Positions 37,262 through 45,765 of a DNA stretch of 64,000 bases are shown in pieces; position 1 is the first letter of the stretch; the number at the start of each line of letters is the position of its first letter. The notes beneath the pieces were generated by a model that saw only the letters and a list, made by a program, of their open reading frames with translations, had not been told where the DNA came from and did no database searches. Location of the stretch: the NCBI RefSeq assembly GCF_002913715.1, contig NZ_PPCE01000001.1:62001-126000 (forward strand), in the 5' to 3' direction. Made by a program: the position numbers and the translations under genes. This stretch comes from Campylobacter concisus. GTDB taxonomy: Bacteria > Campylobacterota > Campylobacteria > Campylobacterales > Campylobacteraceae.

Positions 37262-38104
37262 ATGATAAAGGCAAAAAAGCACTTTGGACAGAATTTTTTA
37301 CAAGACAAAGCGACACTAGATAAGATCATCCAAGCGATACCCAAGGACGTAGCAAACGTCGTTGAGATTGGGCCTGGCTTAGGTGATTTGACATTTAGAC
37401 TTTTGCAAATTTACAAGACGACCTGTTTTGAGATAGATTGTGAGCTGTTTCAAATTTTAAAGGCTGAATTTGCAAATGAGATCCAAAATGGACAATTAAA
37501 ACTTTTTTGTAAAGATGCATTAGAGCAGTGGCAACAAGAGAGCGGACTAAGTAGTGAAAACTACTTTTTGGTCGCAAATTTGCCCTATTACGTTGCTACG
37601 AAGATGATACTAAATGCGATAGATGACGAAAAATGCCTTGGGCTTATCGTGATGATACAAAAAGAGGTTGCTCTTAAATTTAGTGCAAAGAGCAAGGATA
37701 AAGAATTTAGCTCTTTATCGATCCTCGCTTCACTTCAAGGCAGGTGTGAGCTTTTGTTTGACGTGGATGCAAAGCTTTTTAATCCACCTCCAAAGGTCAC
37801 ATCTTCAGTCATCAAACTACAAAAAACAAAAAAGATTTTTGGTAAAGACGGGATTTTCAAAGATGCAAAACAATACGAGGCTTTTAAAGTATTTTTAAGA
37901 GCTGCATTTGCTTCGCCAAGAAAGACGCTTTTGAAAAATTTATCCACAAATTTTGACAAAAATGCGTTAGAAGAAATTTTTGAAAGCCTAGCTTTAAACC
38001 AAAATTTACGTCCACATGAGCTAGATGTCGATTCTTATCTAAAAGTATTTGAAAGATTAAAGGAAGATAATGAACGACAAAAACGAAGAGAAAGTTGTAA
38101 CTAA
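37262..38104 (+). CDS. rsmA: 16S rRNA dimethyladenosine transferase
   Basis: 280 residues from ATG 37262, giving the family N-terminus MIKAKKHFGQNFLQD. A TTG six codons earlier (37244) is a possible alternative; neither has a clear ribosome site. It dimethylates A1518 and A1519 of 16S rRNA during 30S maturation. SAM motif VVEIGPGLGDLT, catalytic NLPYYVAT. The last 35 bases overlap the RNase J gene in another frame, which couples ribosome maturation to an RNase. Confidence 0.95.
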   Translation: MIKAKKHFGQNFLQDKATLDKIIQAIPKDVANVVEIGPGLGDLTFRLLQIYKTTCFEIDCELFQILKAEFANEIQNGQLKLFCKDALEQWQQESGLSSENYFLVANLPYYVATKMILNAIDDEKCLGLIVMIQKEVALKFSAKSKDKEFSSLSILASLQGRCELLFDVDAKLFNPPPKVTSSVIKLQKTKKIFGKDGIFKDAKQYEAFKVFLRAAFASPRKTLLKNLSTNFDKNALEEIFESLALNQNLRPHELDVDSYLKVFERLKEDNERQKRRESCN

Positions 38105-40199
38105 CCAAAGTAAAAACAACAAAAGACGAAGATTTAGACCAAAAAATAAACCAAAACAAGAAGGTGAAACTACCGAGCAAGCTTCACTAGCAAGCAAAAG
38201 TGTAATAGATAACTTCTTTGCAGCAGAGCAGGCTGAAAATGAAGCACACGCCGAGCCAAAGAGTCAAAATCCTCGCCCAAAAAAGCCAAGCAATAACAAA
38301 AATCAAAACAAAAATAGTGAAAATAATAAGCCAGAAGATCAAAAACAAGAACCACAAGAAACAAAAACCAAAACGCAAGAACAAAAAGAAAAGCCTAAAA
38401 AAGCTAAAAAGCCAAAGAAAAATTTACCTGCAAAACTAAATGGTAATGAGCAATGGCAGCAAGATATCGCAAGCGCAATGGTAGCAAACAAGGCCGTTCA
38501 CGAGCTACGCCTAGAGCCGATGAAGTACCTAAATTCAAGTGAGCATAAAATTCGCATAACTCCACTTGGCGGTCTTGGCGAGATCGGCGGCAATATGACC
38601 GTCTTTGAAACTGAAACCAGCGCAATCATCGTTGATATCGGTATGAGCTTTCCAAGCGAGAGCATGCACGGCGTGGATATCCTCATCCCAGACTTCGACT
38701 ACGTTCGCAAGATAAAAGATAAGATAAAAGGCGTCATCATCACTCACGCACATGAGGATCACATCGGCGCGGTGCCTTATTTTTACAAAGAGTTTAAATT
38801 TCCCATATACGCCACACCGCTTCCGCTTGGCATGATAAATAATAAATTTGAAGAGCACGGACTAAAACAAGAGCGCTCGCTCTTTAGATCAGTCGAAAAA
38901 AGAAAGCCATATCTCATAGGTGACTTTGAAGTCGAGTGGATACATATAACGCACTCTATCATCGACGCCTCTGCTCTTGCGATCACGACAAAGGCTGGCA
39001 CGATCATCCACACAGGCGATTTTAAGATCGACCACACGCCGATAGATGGCTACCCAACAGACCTTGGCAGACTAGCGTATTATGGCGAGCGTGGCGTGCT
39101 TTGCCTAATGAGCGATAGCACAAATAGCTACAAAGAGGGCTTTACAAAGAGCGAAAGCAGCGTGGGCAAAACCTTTGATGCGATTTTCTCAAAAGCCAAA
39201 GGTCGCGTCATAATGAGTACATTTAGTTCAAACATCCACCGCGTTTATCAGGCGATCGAGTGGGGGCTAAAATACAACCGCAAAGTCTGTGTCATTGGTA
39301 GATCAATGGAGAGAAATTTATATACTGCAATGGAGCTTGGCTACATCAAACTTGATAAGAAAATTTTTATCGATGCAAATGAAGTCGGTAAATTTAAAGA
39401 TAACGAAGTGCTGATCGTTACCACAGGCTCTCAGGGTGAGACTATGAGCGCGCTCTACCGAATGGCTACCGACGAGCACAAATACATCAAAATAAAGCCG
39501 ACCGATCAGATCATCATCAGCTCAAAGGCGATCCCTGGCAATGAAAGCAGTATCTCAACTGTGTTAAATTTCCTTATCAAATCAGGCGCAAATGTAGCCT
39601 ATCAAGATTTTAGTGAAATTCATGTAAGTGGTCACGCGGCGCAAGAAGAGCAAAAACTGATGCTACGTCTTATAAAACCAAAATTTTTCTTACCAGTTCA
39701 CGGCGAATACAATCACATCGCAAAACACAAAGAGACAGCTATTAGCTGCGGCGTAGACGAGAGAAACATCTATCTCATGAGTGATGGCGACCAAATGGAG
39801 ATCTGTCAAAAATACTTAAAACGTGTAAAAACGGTAAAAACCGGCAAAGTCTTCATAGACAATCAAATAAATAAACAAATCTCAGACGATGTCGTCATCG
39901 ATAGACAAAACCTTGCTGAAGCAGGTGTCGTCATGATAATCGCTCAAATTTCACGTCATGGCGCAAAGCTTATAAATAAACCTCGCGTCATTAGCTACGG
40001 ACTTGTAGGCAATAAACAAGATGCGGAGTTTAGCAAAGAGATGCAAGAAATTTTGACGCAGTTTTTAAGCAACGTCAAAGAGGAGCTTTTAAAAGATGGC
40101 AGGCTGCTCGAGTCACAAGTACGCCAAGTGATTAGAAAACATATCTTTAGAAAGGTCAAAAAGTACCCAACTATCGTGCCAATTATCTATCTAATGTAA
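38070..40199 (+). CDS. rnj: Ribonuclease J
   Basis: 709 residues. Metallo-beta-lactamase/beta-CASP nuclease with 5'-3' exonuclease and endonuclease activity on RNA. Metal motif THAHEDHIGA, then HTGDFKIDHTPIDG and SGHAAQEEQ of the beta-CASP part. The first 130 or so residues are low-complexity and rich in Lys, Asn and Gln (NKRRRFRPKNKPKQEG), as in Helicobacter RNase J, where the extension matters for the degradosome. Ribosome site AAGGAAGATA lies within the rsmA coding region. C. jejuni and H. pylori use RNase J in place of RNase E. Confidence 0.95.
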   Translation: MNDKNEEKVVTNQSKNNKRRRFRPKNKPKQEGETTEQASLASKSVIDNFFAAEQAENEAHAEPKSQNPRPKKPSNNKNQNKNSENNKPEDQKQEPQETKTKTQEQKEKPKKAKKPKKNLPAKLNGNEQWQQDIASAMVANKAVHELRLEPMKYLNSSEHKIRITPLGGLGEIGGNMTVFETETSAIIVDIGMSFPSESMHGVDILIPDFDYVRKIKDKIKGVIITHAHEDHIGAVPYFYKEFKFPIYATPLPLGMINNKFEEHGLKQERSLFRSVEKRKPYLIGDFEVEWIHITHSIIDASALAITTKAGTIIHTGDFKIDHTPIDGYPTDLGRLAYYGERGVLCLMSDSTNSYKEGFTKSESSVGKTFDAIFSKAKGRVIMSTFSSNIHRVYQAIEWGLKYNRKVCVIGRSMERNLYTAMELGYIKLDKKIFIDANEVGKFKDNEVLIVTTGSQGETMSALYRMATDEHKYIKIKPTDQIIISSKAIPGNESSISTVLNFLIKSGANVAYQDFSEIHVSGHAAQEEQKLMLRLIKPKFFLPVHGEYNHIAKHKETAISCGVDERNIYLMSDGDQMEICQKYLKRVKTVKTGKVFIDNQINKQISDDVVIDRQNLAEAGVVMIIAQISRHGAKLINKPRVISYGLVGNKQDAEFSKEMQEILTQFLSNVKEELLKDGRLLESQVRQVIRKHIFRKVKKYPTIVPIIYLM

Positions 40200-40208
40200 G
40201 GGAAATTT

Positions 40209-41162
40209 ATGCAAACAATCAACCAAATCGCAGCCGAAGTTTTAAAGATAGAAGCAAACGAGCTTTTAAGACATGCTAAAAACTTAGAGATAGAAGATGC
40301 TGTAAATTTGATATTTAATACAAAAGGCAAGGTCATAGTCACAGGTGTAGGCAAGAGCGGTCATGTAGGCGCAAAGATCGCTGCCACGCTTGCTAGTACT
40401 GGTACGCCAAGCTTTTTCTTGCATCCAACAGAGGCTATGCACGGCGACCTTGGCATGATAGAAAAGGATGATGTTTTGTTAGCCATTAGCTTTAGTGGCG
40501 AGAGCGATGAGCTTATAAAAATTTTGCCTCACGTAAAGCGCTTTGGCGTAAAGATCGTCGCAATGGCAAGGAGCAAAATAAGCTCGCTTGGTAAATTTAG
40601 CGATGCATTTATTGGCATTGACGTAGAGAAAGAGGCGTGTCCACTAAATGCCGCCCCAACAGCATCAACTACGCTAACGTTAGCTCTTGGCGATGCGTTG
40701 GCTGTTTGTTTGATGCAAAGGCGAGGCTTTAAAAAAGAGGACTTTGCAAATTTTCATCCAGGTGGTAGTCTTGGCAAGAGGCTATTTTTAAAGGTCAAAG
40801 ATGTGATGAGAAGCGAAAATTTACCGATAGTTCGCTGGAATGCGAGCCTAAAAAAAGCAATCGATACTATGACACACGGTAAACTTGGCACGGTTCTTAT
40901 CGTCGATAAAGATGGTGTGTTAAATGCTATTTTAAGCGACGGCGATCTTAGACGTGCACTTATGAGGGAAGACTTTGACCTAGACGAGCCAGCAATGAAA
41001 TTTGCAACCTTACATCCAGAAGAGATAAACGACAAGGAAATGTTAGCTGTGGATGCGTTAGCTTTGATAGAAAAATATAAAATTCAGCTTCTGGCCGTTG
41101 TAGAAAATGGCGTACCTGTGGGTGTTTTACACATCCATGACCTTGCAAATTTAGGACTATAA
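40209..41162 (+). CDS. kdsD: Arabinose-5-phosphate isomerase (KpsF/GutQ family)
   Basis: 317 residues. SIS domain (about 35-165) with GVGKSGHVGAKIAATLASTGTPSFFLHP, followed by two CBS domains (about 200-315). It turns ribulose-5-phosphate into arabinose-5-phosphate, the first step to Kdo of lipid A-core. AAGGGAAATTT precedes ATG. The gap to rnj is nine bases, and the pseudouridine synthase gene follows after one base, so the run is an operon. Confidence 0.93.
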   Translation: MQTINQIAAEVLKIEANELLRHAKNLEIEDAVNLIFNTKGKVIVTGVGKSGHVGAKIAATLASTGTPSFFLHPTEAMHGDLGMIEKDDVLLAISFSGESDELIKILPHVKRFGVKIVAMARSKISSLGKFSDAFIGIDVEKEACPLNAAPTASTTLTLALGDALAVCLMQRRGFKKEDFANFHPGGSLGKRLFLKVKDVMRSENLPIVRWNASLKKAIDTMTHGKLGTVLIVDKDGVLNAILSDGDLRRALMREDFDLDEPAMKFATLHPEEINDKEMLAVDALALIEKYKIQLLAVVENGVPVGVLHIHDLANLGL

Positions 41163-41163
41163 A

Positions 41164-41937
41164 ATGGAAAAAACAAGACTAAATAAATTTATCTCACATA
41201 ACACAAATTACTCACGCCGTGAGGCAGATGAGCTGATAAAAGCTGGTAAGGTTAGCATAGCAGGACGAGTGGTTAGCGACCTTGCCACAAGCGTGGATGA
41301 AGATGACAAAGTACGTATAAATGGTCGTTTGATAAAGCTAAAAAAGGAATTTACTGTTATTGTTTATCATAAACAAAAGGGTGAGCTTGTTAGTAAAAAA
41401 GATGACCGCGGACGAAAGACGATCTATGATACACTAGATAAGAAATTTGCAAAATTTGTTAGCGTAGGACGCTTAGACTATGCAAGTGAAGGGCTACTTT
41501 TACTAACTGACGCCCCAGCGATCGCCACAGCTTTGATGAATAGCGACTTAGAGCGAGAATACTATCTAAAGGTAAAAGGCGAGGTGACAAAAGAGGTGAT
41601 TGAGGCGATGACAAATGGCTTTTTTGCCAAGGACGCTACCAAAGGCGCACACGCAAAAACCACTATAAAATCAATGGAATTTAAGCCATTTCTAGCCTAT
41701 AAAGTCTTTGGCTCAAGCGGTGGCTATACAAAACTAAAGGTTATCATTAACGAGGGGCAAAACAGGGAGCTTCGCCGCTTCTTTGGCTACTTTGACCTTG
41801 AAGTGATGGATCTAAAAAGGGTTAGCTTTGGACGTGTTAGCCTTGATATGCTAAAGCCTGGCAAATGGCGCTACTTCGAAAATAGCGAATACGAAGACCT
41901 AAGAGACTTTTTAAAGGTTAATAACGTTAGATACTAA
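41164..41937 (+). CDS. RsuA/RluB/RluF-family 23S/16S rRNA pseudouridine synthase
   Basis: 257 residues. N-terminal S4 domain (TRLNKFISHNTNYSRREADELI), then the synthase domain with VGRLDYASEGLLLLTD, the catalytic G-R-L-D-x-x-S-E-G-L motif, and NEGQNRELRRFFGYF. It modifies a single uridine of rRNA. RluB is the most common member, but the site cannot be read from sequence alone. One base separates it from kdsD. Confidence 0.9.
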   Translation: MEKTRLNKFISHNTNYSRREADELIKAGKVSIAGRVVSDLATSVDEDDKVRINGRLIKLKKEFTVIVYHKQKGELVSKKDDRGRKTIYDTLDKKFAKFVSVGRLDYASEGLLLLTDAPAIATALMNSDLEREYYLKVKGEVTKEVIEAMTNGFFAKDATKGAHAKTTIKSMEFKPFLAYKVFGSSGGYTKLKVIINEGQNRELRRFFGYFDLEVMDLKRVSFGRVSLDMLKPGKWRYFENSEYEDLRDFLKVNNVRY

Positions 41938-42009
41938 ATTTGGCTTATTCCTCTAACAAAGAGGCAAGCCAAACCACAATAACTACAAATTTACAAAAAT
42001 GGAGAAAAA

Positions 42010-42309
42010 ATGAAAAAGGCTGTTCTTTTATCCTTCATTTTACTAGCTACCAGTCTTTGTAAGAATCTTTATTGAGCTTAGACTTGAAGCACAATAAAGG
42101 TAACTTATGGTAAAGCAACTAAGCAATAGCAAAATGTTTATGATAGTGGGAATATTGATTGTTGTTTTGATTTAGGAGCTTTTTACCTAAAAGACAAAGG
42201 CACAAAACAAAACTACCACATAGCAAAAAAATATTTTTATAAGGCTTGCGAATTAGGGCTTCAACCAGGGTGTGACGTTTATAAAAAGTTAAACGAAAAA
42301 GGCCTTTAA
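42010..42309 (+). pseudogene. Decayed SEL1-repeat exported protein gene
   Basis: A good ribosome site (GGAG) and an ATG give a signal peptide, MKKAVLLSFILLATSLC, but a stop follows after 17 codons. Another frame then reads KVTYGKATKQ, a stop, and NVYDSGNIDCCFDLGAFYLKD, followed by a complete SEL1-type unit with KKYFYKACELGLQPGCDVYKKL ending at a TAA. At least one stop and one frame change break the gene. It is related in design to the intact SEL1 protein gene at 46961-47785. It marks the right edge of the mcc cluster. Confidence 0.75.
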
Positions 42310-42358
42310 TACTAAAAATAATCCAACAGGGTTCTAGCAAATTTAGAGCTTCATAAAT

Positions 42359-42868
42359 TTATATCTTATTTTCTGAAAGTAGGATGTTTATATATGGATT
42401 TAGTAGCGTCTCACCTCGTGCTGCGTAAAGCAAGACCTCTTTAAAATAGTTATCATTTATGCCATAGGTGTGAAACTCGTACGCCCCTATGCCATATCCC
42501 ATCGGCGTGATATCAACCCTTGAATACCACGCATTTTGCGCTAGGATGTAGCGATTCGTATCTCTTGAATAGACATATAACTTGATCTTATCTTTGCTCT
42601 TTTGCGCCATATACCAGATGAAAGAATTTGTGATGTCGTTAAAAAAGTAGATGTCGCCGTTTGGCATGATTGCCTGGGCTGTATCGTTATTATCAGCGAT
42701 CAGTGTCCTGCTCTCATAACATATAAATTTATTTGGCGTAAGTTGCTCGATCGGCTCTGATTTGCCATTATTTAAAACTAAAATTTTATCATCACTTATG
42801 TCGGCATTATAGGCAAGTACAGCTAAAACTAGAGCTAACAAACACAAAGAAAAAATTTGCTTTATCAA
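42359..42868 (-). CDS. NosL-like membrane-anchored protein without the CxxCGM motif
   Basis: 169 residues from TTG 42868. This start has an AGAGGA site and overlaps the upstream stop as TTGA; a frame further upstream is discounted. An N-terminal signal or anchor helix (IKQIFSLCLLALVLAVLAY) leads to a domain with the NosL layout: AQAIMPNGDIYFFNDI, then AWYSRVDITPMGYGIGAYEFH. NosL proteins bind Cu(I) for nitrous oxide reductase. The usual C-x-x-C-G-M is missing; only Cys50 (FICYESR) remains there. Last gene of the mcc cluster, probably a copper-handling accessory in the periplasm. Confidence 0.7.
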   Translation of the reverse strand: MIKQIFSLCLLALVLAVLAYNADISDDKILVLNNGKSEPIEQLTPNKFICYESRTLIADNNDTAQAIMPNGDIYFFNDITNSFIWYMAQKSKDKIKLYVYSRDTNRYILAQNAWYSRVDITPMGYGIGAYEFHTYGINDNYFKEVLLYAARGETLLNPYINILLSENKI

Positions 42869-43818
42869 AATAAAAATCCTCTTAGCAAATAGTATTTGAG
42901 TATATAAAGCGAGCATATCAACACACAAACACCTAGCCAGATCGATGAAAATTTAAGCTTGTGTGAGTAGTTTGTCTTTGTAATGATCTCAACAAGATAC
43001 GGCATAAGGCCGTAAAATACACCAAGAAACAAACTGCCCCAGATGAGGTAGCCAACATAAAAATAGTCACTTTTTAGCATGCAGTATGGGCATTTATGGT
43101 TCGGCTGCTCGTAAACATAAAGGCCAAAAAAGTAGGTAATAGCATAGTAGCTAAGCACCAAAAACAATAAATTTGCCACAAAGCTTGCCATGCTTTGCTT
43201 TAAAAAATTTAGCACCAAAATAACAAAAAATAGCACATAAAATACGCTTACTAAGCCAAAATTTGTATAGCCAAATGGTAGCTTTGGAGCTTGAAAAGTG
43301 ACAGAACAGCAAAAGACCGGCACTTTTAGTGGAATATTGTAAAAAAACGAAATTTCTATACCAAGCTCAAGTAGTATCATGACAAAAAGGCAGATAAAAA
43401 TGGCGTATTTTTTCTTTAGATAAGGGAAATTTAGGGCCTGCAAGTCAAGCTTATTTATAACCAGCCAGATACCAAGCCCAAAGATCAGCAAAATTTTAGT
43501 GAGCATCAATATGCCACCAAATTTATTTGAGCCGATCACACCAGCTGAACACATAGCACCAGGCACAATATCAGAGAGTTCATTTAGGCAAAGTGCAAAG
43601 AATATAAACAATACGATCTTGATACAGACGCAAAAAAGCAAGATGGTATTTACAAGATAGTTTTGTTTTTCAAGCGAGTATTGAAGCGATGTTAGTGCGT
43701 TATAGTCCCACGACCTCACGATCCTAACGACGTAAAAGAGCGAAATACTCATCAAAACTAAAAGAACAAACTCCGCTAACAAAAAGGCAATAACGGCGTT
43801 TGATAAAAAGACACTCAT
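42865..43818 (-). CDS. Polytopic membrane protein with CPYC motif, mcc accessory
   Basis: 317 residues with about eight to nine membrane helices. No family recognised. Conserved-looking cysteines: Cys90 (GAMCSAG), Cys170-Cys171 (PVFCCS) and C243-P-Y-C246 (HKCPYCML), most of them next to predicted helix ends. The CPYC pair could bind a metal or do thiol-disulfide chemistry. It overlaps the ATP-binding gene by four bases and the NosL-like gene by four bases. It is probably the membrane partner of the ABC system or of copper/haem delivery to MccA. Confidence 0.7.
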   Translation of the reverse strand: MSVFLSNAVIAFLLAEFVLLVLMSISLFYVVRIVRSWDYNALTSLQYSLEKQNYLVNTILLFCVCIKIVLFIFFALCLNELSDIVPGAMCSAGVIGSNKFGGILMLTKILLIFGLGIWLVINKLDLQALNFPYLKKKYAIFICLFVMILLELGIEISFFYNIPLKVPVFCCSVTFQAPKLPFGYTNFGLVSVFYVLFFVILVLNFLKQSMASFVANLLFLVLSYYAITYFFGLYVYEQPNHKCPYCMLKSDYFYVGYLIWGSLFLGVFYGLMPYLVEIITKTNYSHKLKFSSIWLGVCVLICSLYILKYYLLRGFLF

Positions 43819-44483
43819 ACTATCTCTCCGTTTTGCAAGCTAACAATCCTATCTGTTGCACCTAGCTCATCAAAAATGCTATCGTGAGTAGCGACAATAA
43901 CACTCTTTTTTAGAGCTTTAAAAGACTCTAGCAAGCCCAAAAATGCACGTGCATTTTGTCTATCTAAATTTGCCGTTGGCTCATCAGCCAAGATGATGTT
44001 AGCATCCATAGATAAAGCCCTAGCTACCGCACATCTTTGGCGCTCGCCACCACTTAAATTTGATACGTTCTCATCTTTTTTATGAGCAATATTTGCGAGG
44101 CTTAGAGCCTTTTTTATCATCTCATCTCGCACATTTGCCTTGAAATTTGTTAGAGCAAATGGAGCTAGTAAATTTTCATAGACACTTAGTCCCTCGATGA
44201 GGTTAAAATTTTGAAAGACAAGTCCAAGCCTTTTGTGTCTAAACTCGGAGCAAAAGGCATCAGGTAGCTTTGCTATGTTAGTGCCATCTATCAAAATTTC
44301 TCCACTAGTTGGCTTTTGAAGTAGGGCGATAAGCGAAAGCAAGGTGCTTTTACCGCTTCCACTAATGCCTTTTAATATCACTAGCTCGCCGTCATTAATA
44401 TCTAAATTTATATTTTTTAAAGCACAAAACTCATTTTGTTTGTTTTGGTTATAAACTAGGCTAACACCTCTTATATTTATCAT
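43815..44483 (-). CDS. ABC transporter ATP-binding protein (MacB/LolD type)
   Basis: 222 residues. Walker A GISGSGKST, signature LSGGERQR, and Walker B with ILADEPTANLD, the layout of the LolD/MacB/FtsE group. These ATPases pair with FtsX-type permeases and usually act on the periplasm rather than import a solute. The permease gene is directly upstream with a four-base overlap. It is part of the mcc cluster. Confidence 0.92.
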   Translation of the reverse strand: MINIRGVSLVYNQNKQNEFCALKNINLDINDGELVILKGISGSGKSTLLSLIALLQKPTSGEILIDGTNIAKLPDAFCSEFRHKRLGLVFQNFNLIEGLSVYENLLAPFALTNFKANVRDEMIKKALSLANIAHKKDENVSNLSGGERQRCAVARALSMDANIILADEPTANLDRQNARAFLGLLESFKALKKSVIVATHDSIFDELGATDRIVSLQNGEIV

Positions 44484-45589
44484 TTTAGCCCCTCATTTAT
44501 GTCGCTACTTGCTACTCTCCATGAAGGTATAAGCACAAACGCCAAAAATGGTATCACACCAAAAACAAAGATCAAAAAGAGCTTATCAAACTCTAAAATA
44601 GGCGTGAAATTTGTAAAATTTAAAAGCTCATCACCTAAAAATATCCCTTTTAGAAGTGGAGCGTTTAATACAAAAACAAAAAGGTAAGCCAGCATAACAC
44701 CGAGTAAAAAAGCACTAACGCTCACGATGAAATTTTGTATAAATTTCAAAAATATAATATCTTTTATACAAAAACCAATACTTCTTAAAATAGCTATTTC
44801 ACGCTTTTTACTACCATAGGCGAGTGAAATTTGGTTTTTAAGCAAGACAAAGAATATAAGCATAACGCTAACGTAAATGCTCATAAAAATTCCACCCTTG
44901 TAGTAGTAAAGGTGCCTAACCTTAGCCACCTCATCTTCTATACTAAGGGCGAAAGAATTTGGATATAAATTCTCTATCTTTAAAGCTACTTCACTGATCT
45001 CATCGGCATTTGGCACCTCAACGTAGAGCTTCGTATACTCTTCATCTTTTAAATTCAAAATAGCCCTTAGTGTATTTGGATGTAAAAATATAGCGTTATT
45101 TGTGATTAAGCCACTTTGTGCCGGCATAGTCTTTAATATCTTTACTGGTATCATGCGCTCTTCAGTTAGAAAATTAAAGCTATCATCGTAGTAAAGCTCA
45201 TTCATCGCTGCCTTTACACCTTCTCCGACGATCATCTCATCCTCTTTTAAGCTATCATCTTCATATAGATGAAACCAAACACGCTTTTGAACGAAGTAGT
45301 ACTCTCCATCAACCACGCCCCTAACGTCAGCCACGCCATCAATCTTTGAGATGTCGTAGATATAGCCAGGGTGCATGAGATCATTTTTGCCAGCACGAAA
45401 TGCGCTCACTACGATACTTGATCTATCTTTTACTAAATTTATAAGATCATGCTGGATCGATCCAGAGATGAAAAGTACCGAGCTTAGCACAAAGATAATG
45501 AGTGCAAAGAGGCAAAAGCTAAAAAGGTGATCCTTCCTATCTTTAAAAAGCAGAACCACAGCATAGTTTATAAAATTTTTACCTATCAT
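44480..45589 (-). CDS. FtsX-type ABC transporter permease
   Basis: 369 residues from ATG 45589, chosen for AAAAAGG upstream and an 11-base overlap with the small gene before it. One N-terminal helix, a large periplasmic domain (about 50-250), then three C-terminal helices. This is the MacB/LolC/FtsX topology. It works with the adjacent ATPase as a mechanotransmission pump, possibly moving or releasing a periplasmic factor needed for MccA. The substrate is unknown. Confidence 0.85.
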   Translation of the reverse strand: MIGKNFINYAVVLLFKDRKDHLFSFCLFALIIFVLSSVLFISGSIQHDLINLVKDRSSIVVSAFRAGKNDLMHPGYIYDISKIDGVADVRGVVDGEYYFVQKRVWFHLYEDDSLKEDEMIVGEGVKAAMNELYYDDSFNFLTEERMIPVKILKTMPAQSGLITNNAIFLHPNTLRAILNLKDEEYTKLYVEVPNADEISEVALKIENLYPNSFALSIEDEVAKVRHLYYYKGGIFMSIYVSVMLIFFVLLKNQISLAYGSKKREIAILRSIGFCIKDIIFLKFIQNFIVSVSAFLLGVMLAYLFVFVLNAPLLKGIFLGDELLNFTNFTPILEFDKLFLIFVFGVIPFLAFVLIPSWRVASSDINEGLK

Positions 45590-45764
45590 AGACAAAGCCT
45601 TTTTGCCCCTTTTGGTTAAAACTAAAAGCAGCATTTGCTCTTGTTATCTTAGAAATTTCTCTTAGCTCATCTTGCTTTGCTTTATGATCAAAGCTAAGAT
45701 AGTGTGCCGCTAAAAGCGTATAAGAAAGTCCAAAAAATAACGCCAAAAAAACTAGAAATTTCAC
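45579..45764 (-). CDS. Small exported or membrane-anchored protein, 61 aa
   Basis: Not recognised. A hydrophobic N-terminus (MKFLVFLALFFGLSYTLLAAHYL) and a short charged tail. It starts GTG one base after the double NosL-domain gene and overlaps the permease gene by 11 bases. That tight packing supports a real gene. Probably a periplasmic or single-helix partner of the ABC/NosL unit. Confidence 0.6.
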   Translation of the reverse strand: MKFLVFLALFFGLSYTLLAAHYLSFDHKAKQDELREISKITRANAAFSFNQKGQKGFVYDR

Positions 45765-45765
45765 A

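Noticed and set aside
42119-42340. A 73-codon minus-strand frame opposite the decayed SEL1 gene
   Set aside because: It is antisense to a clear SEL1 unit on the plus strand and has no similarity or ribosome site.
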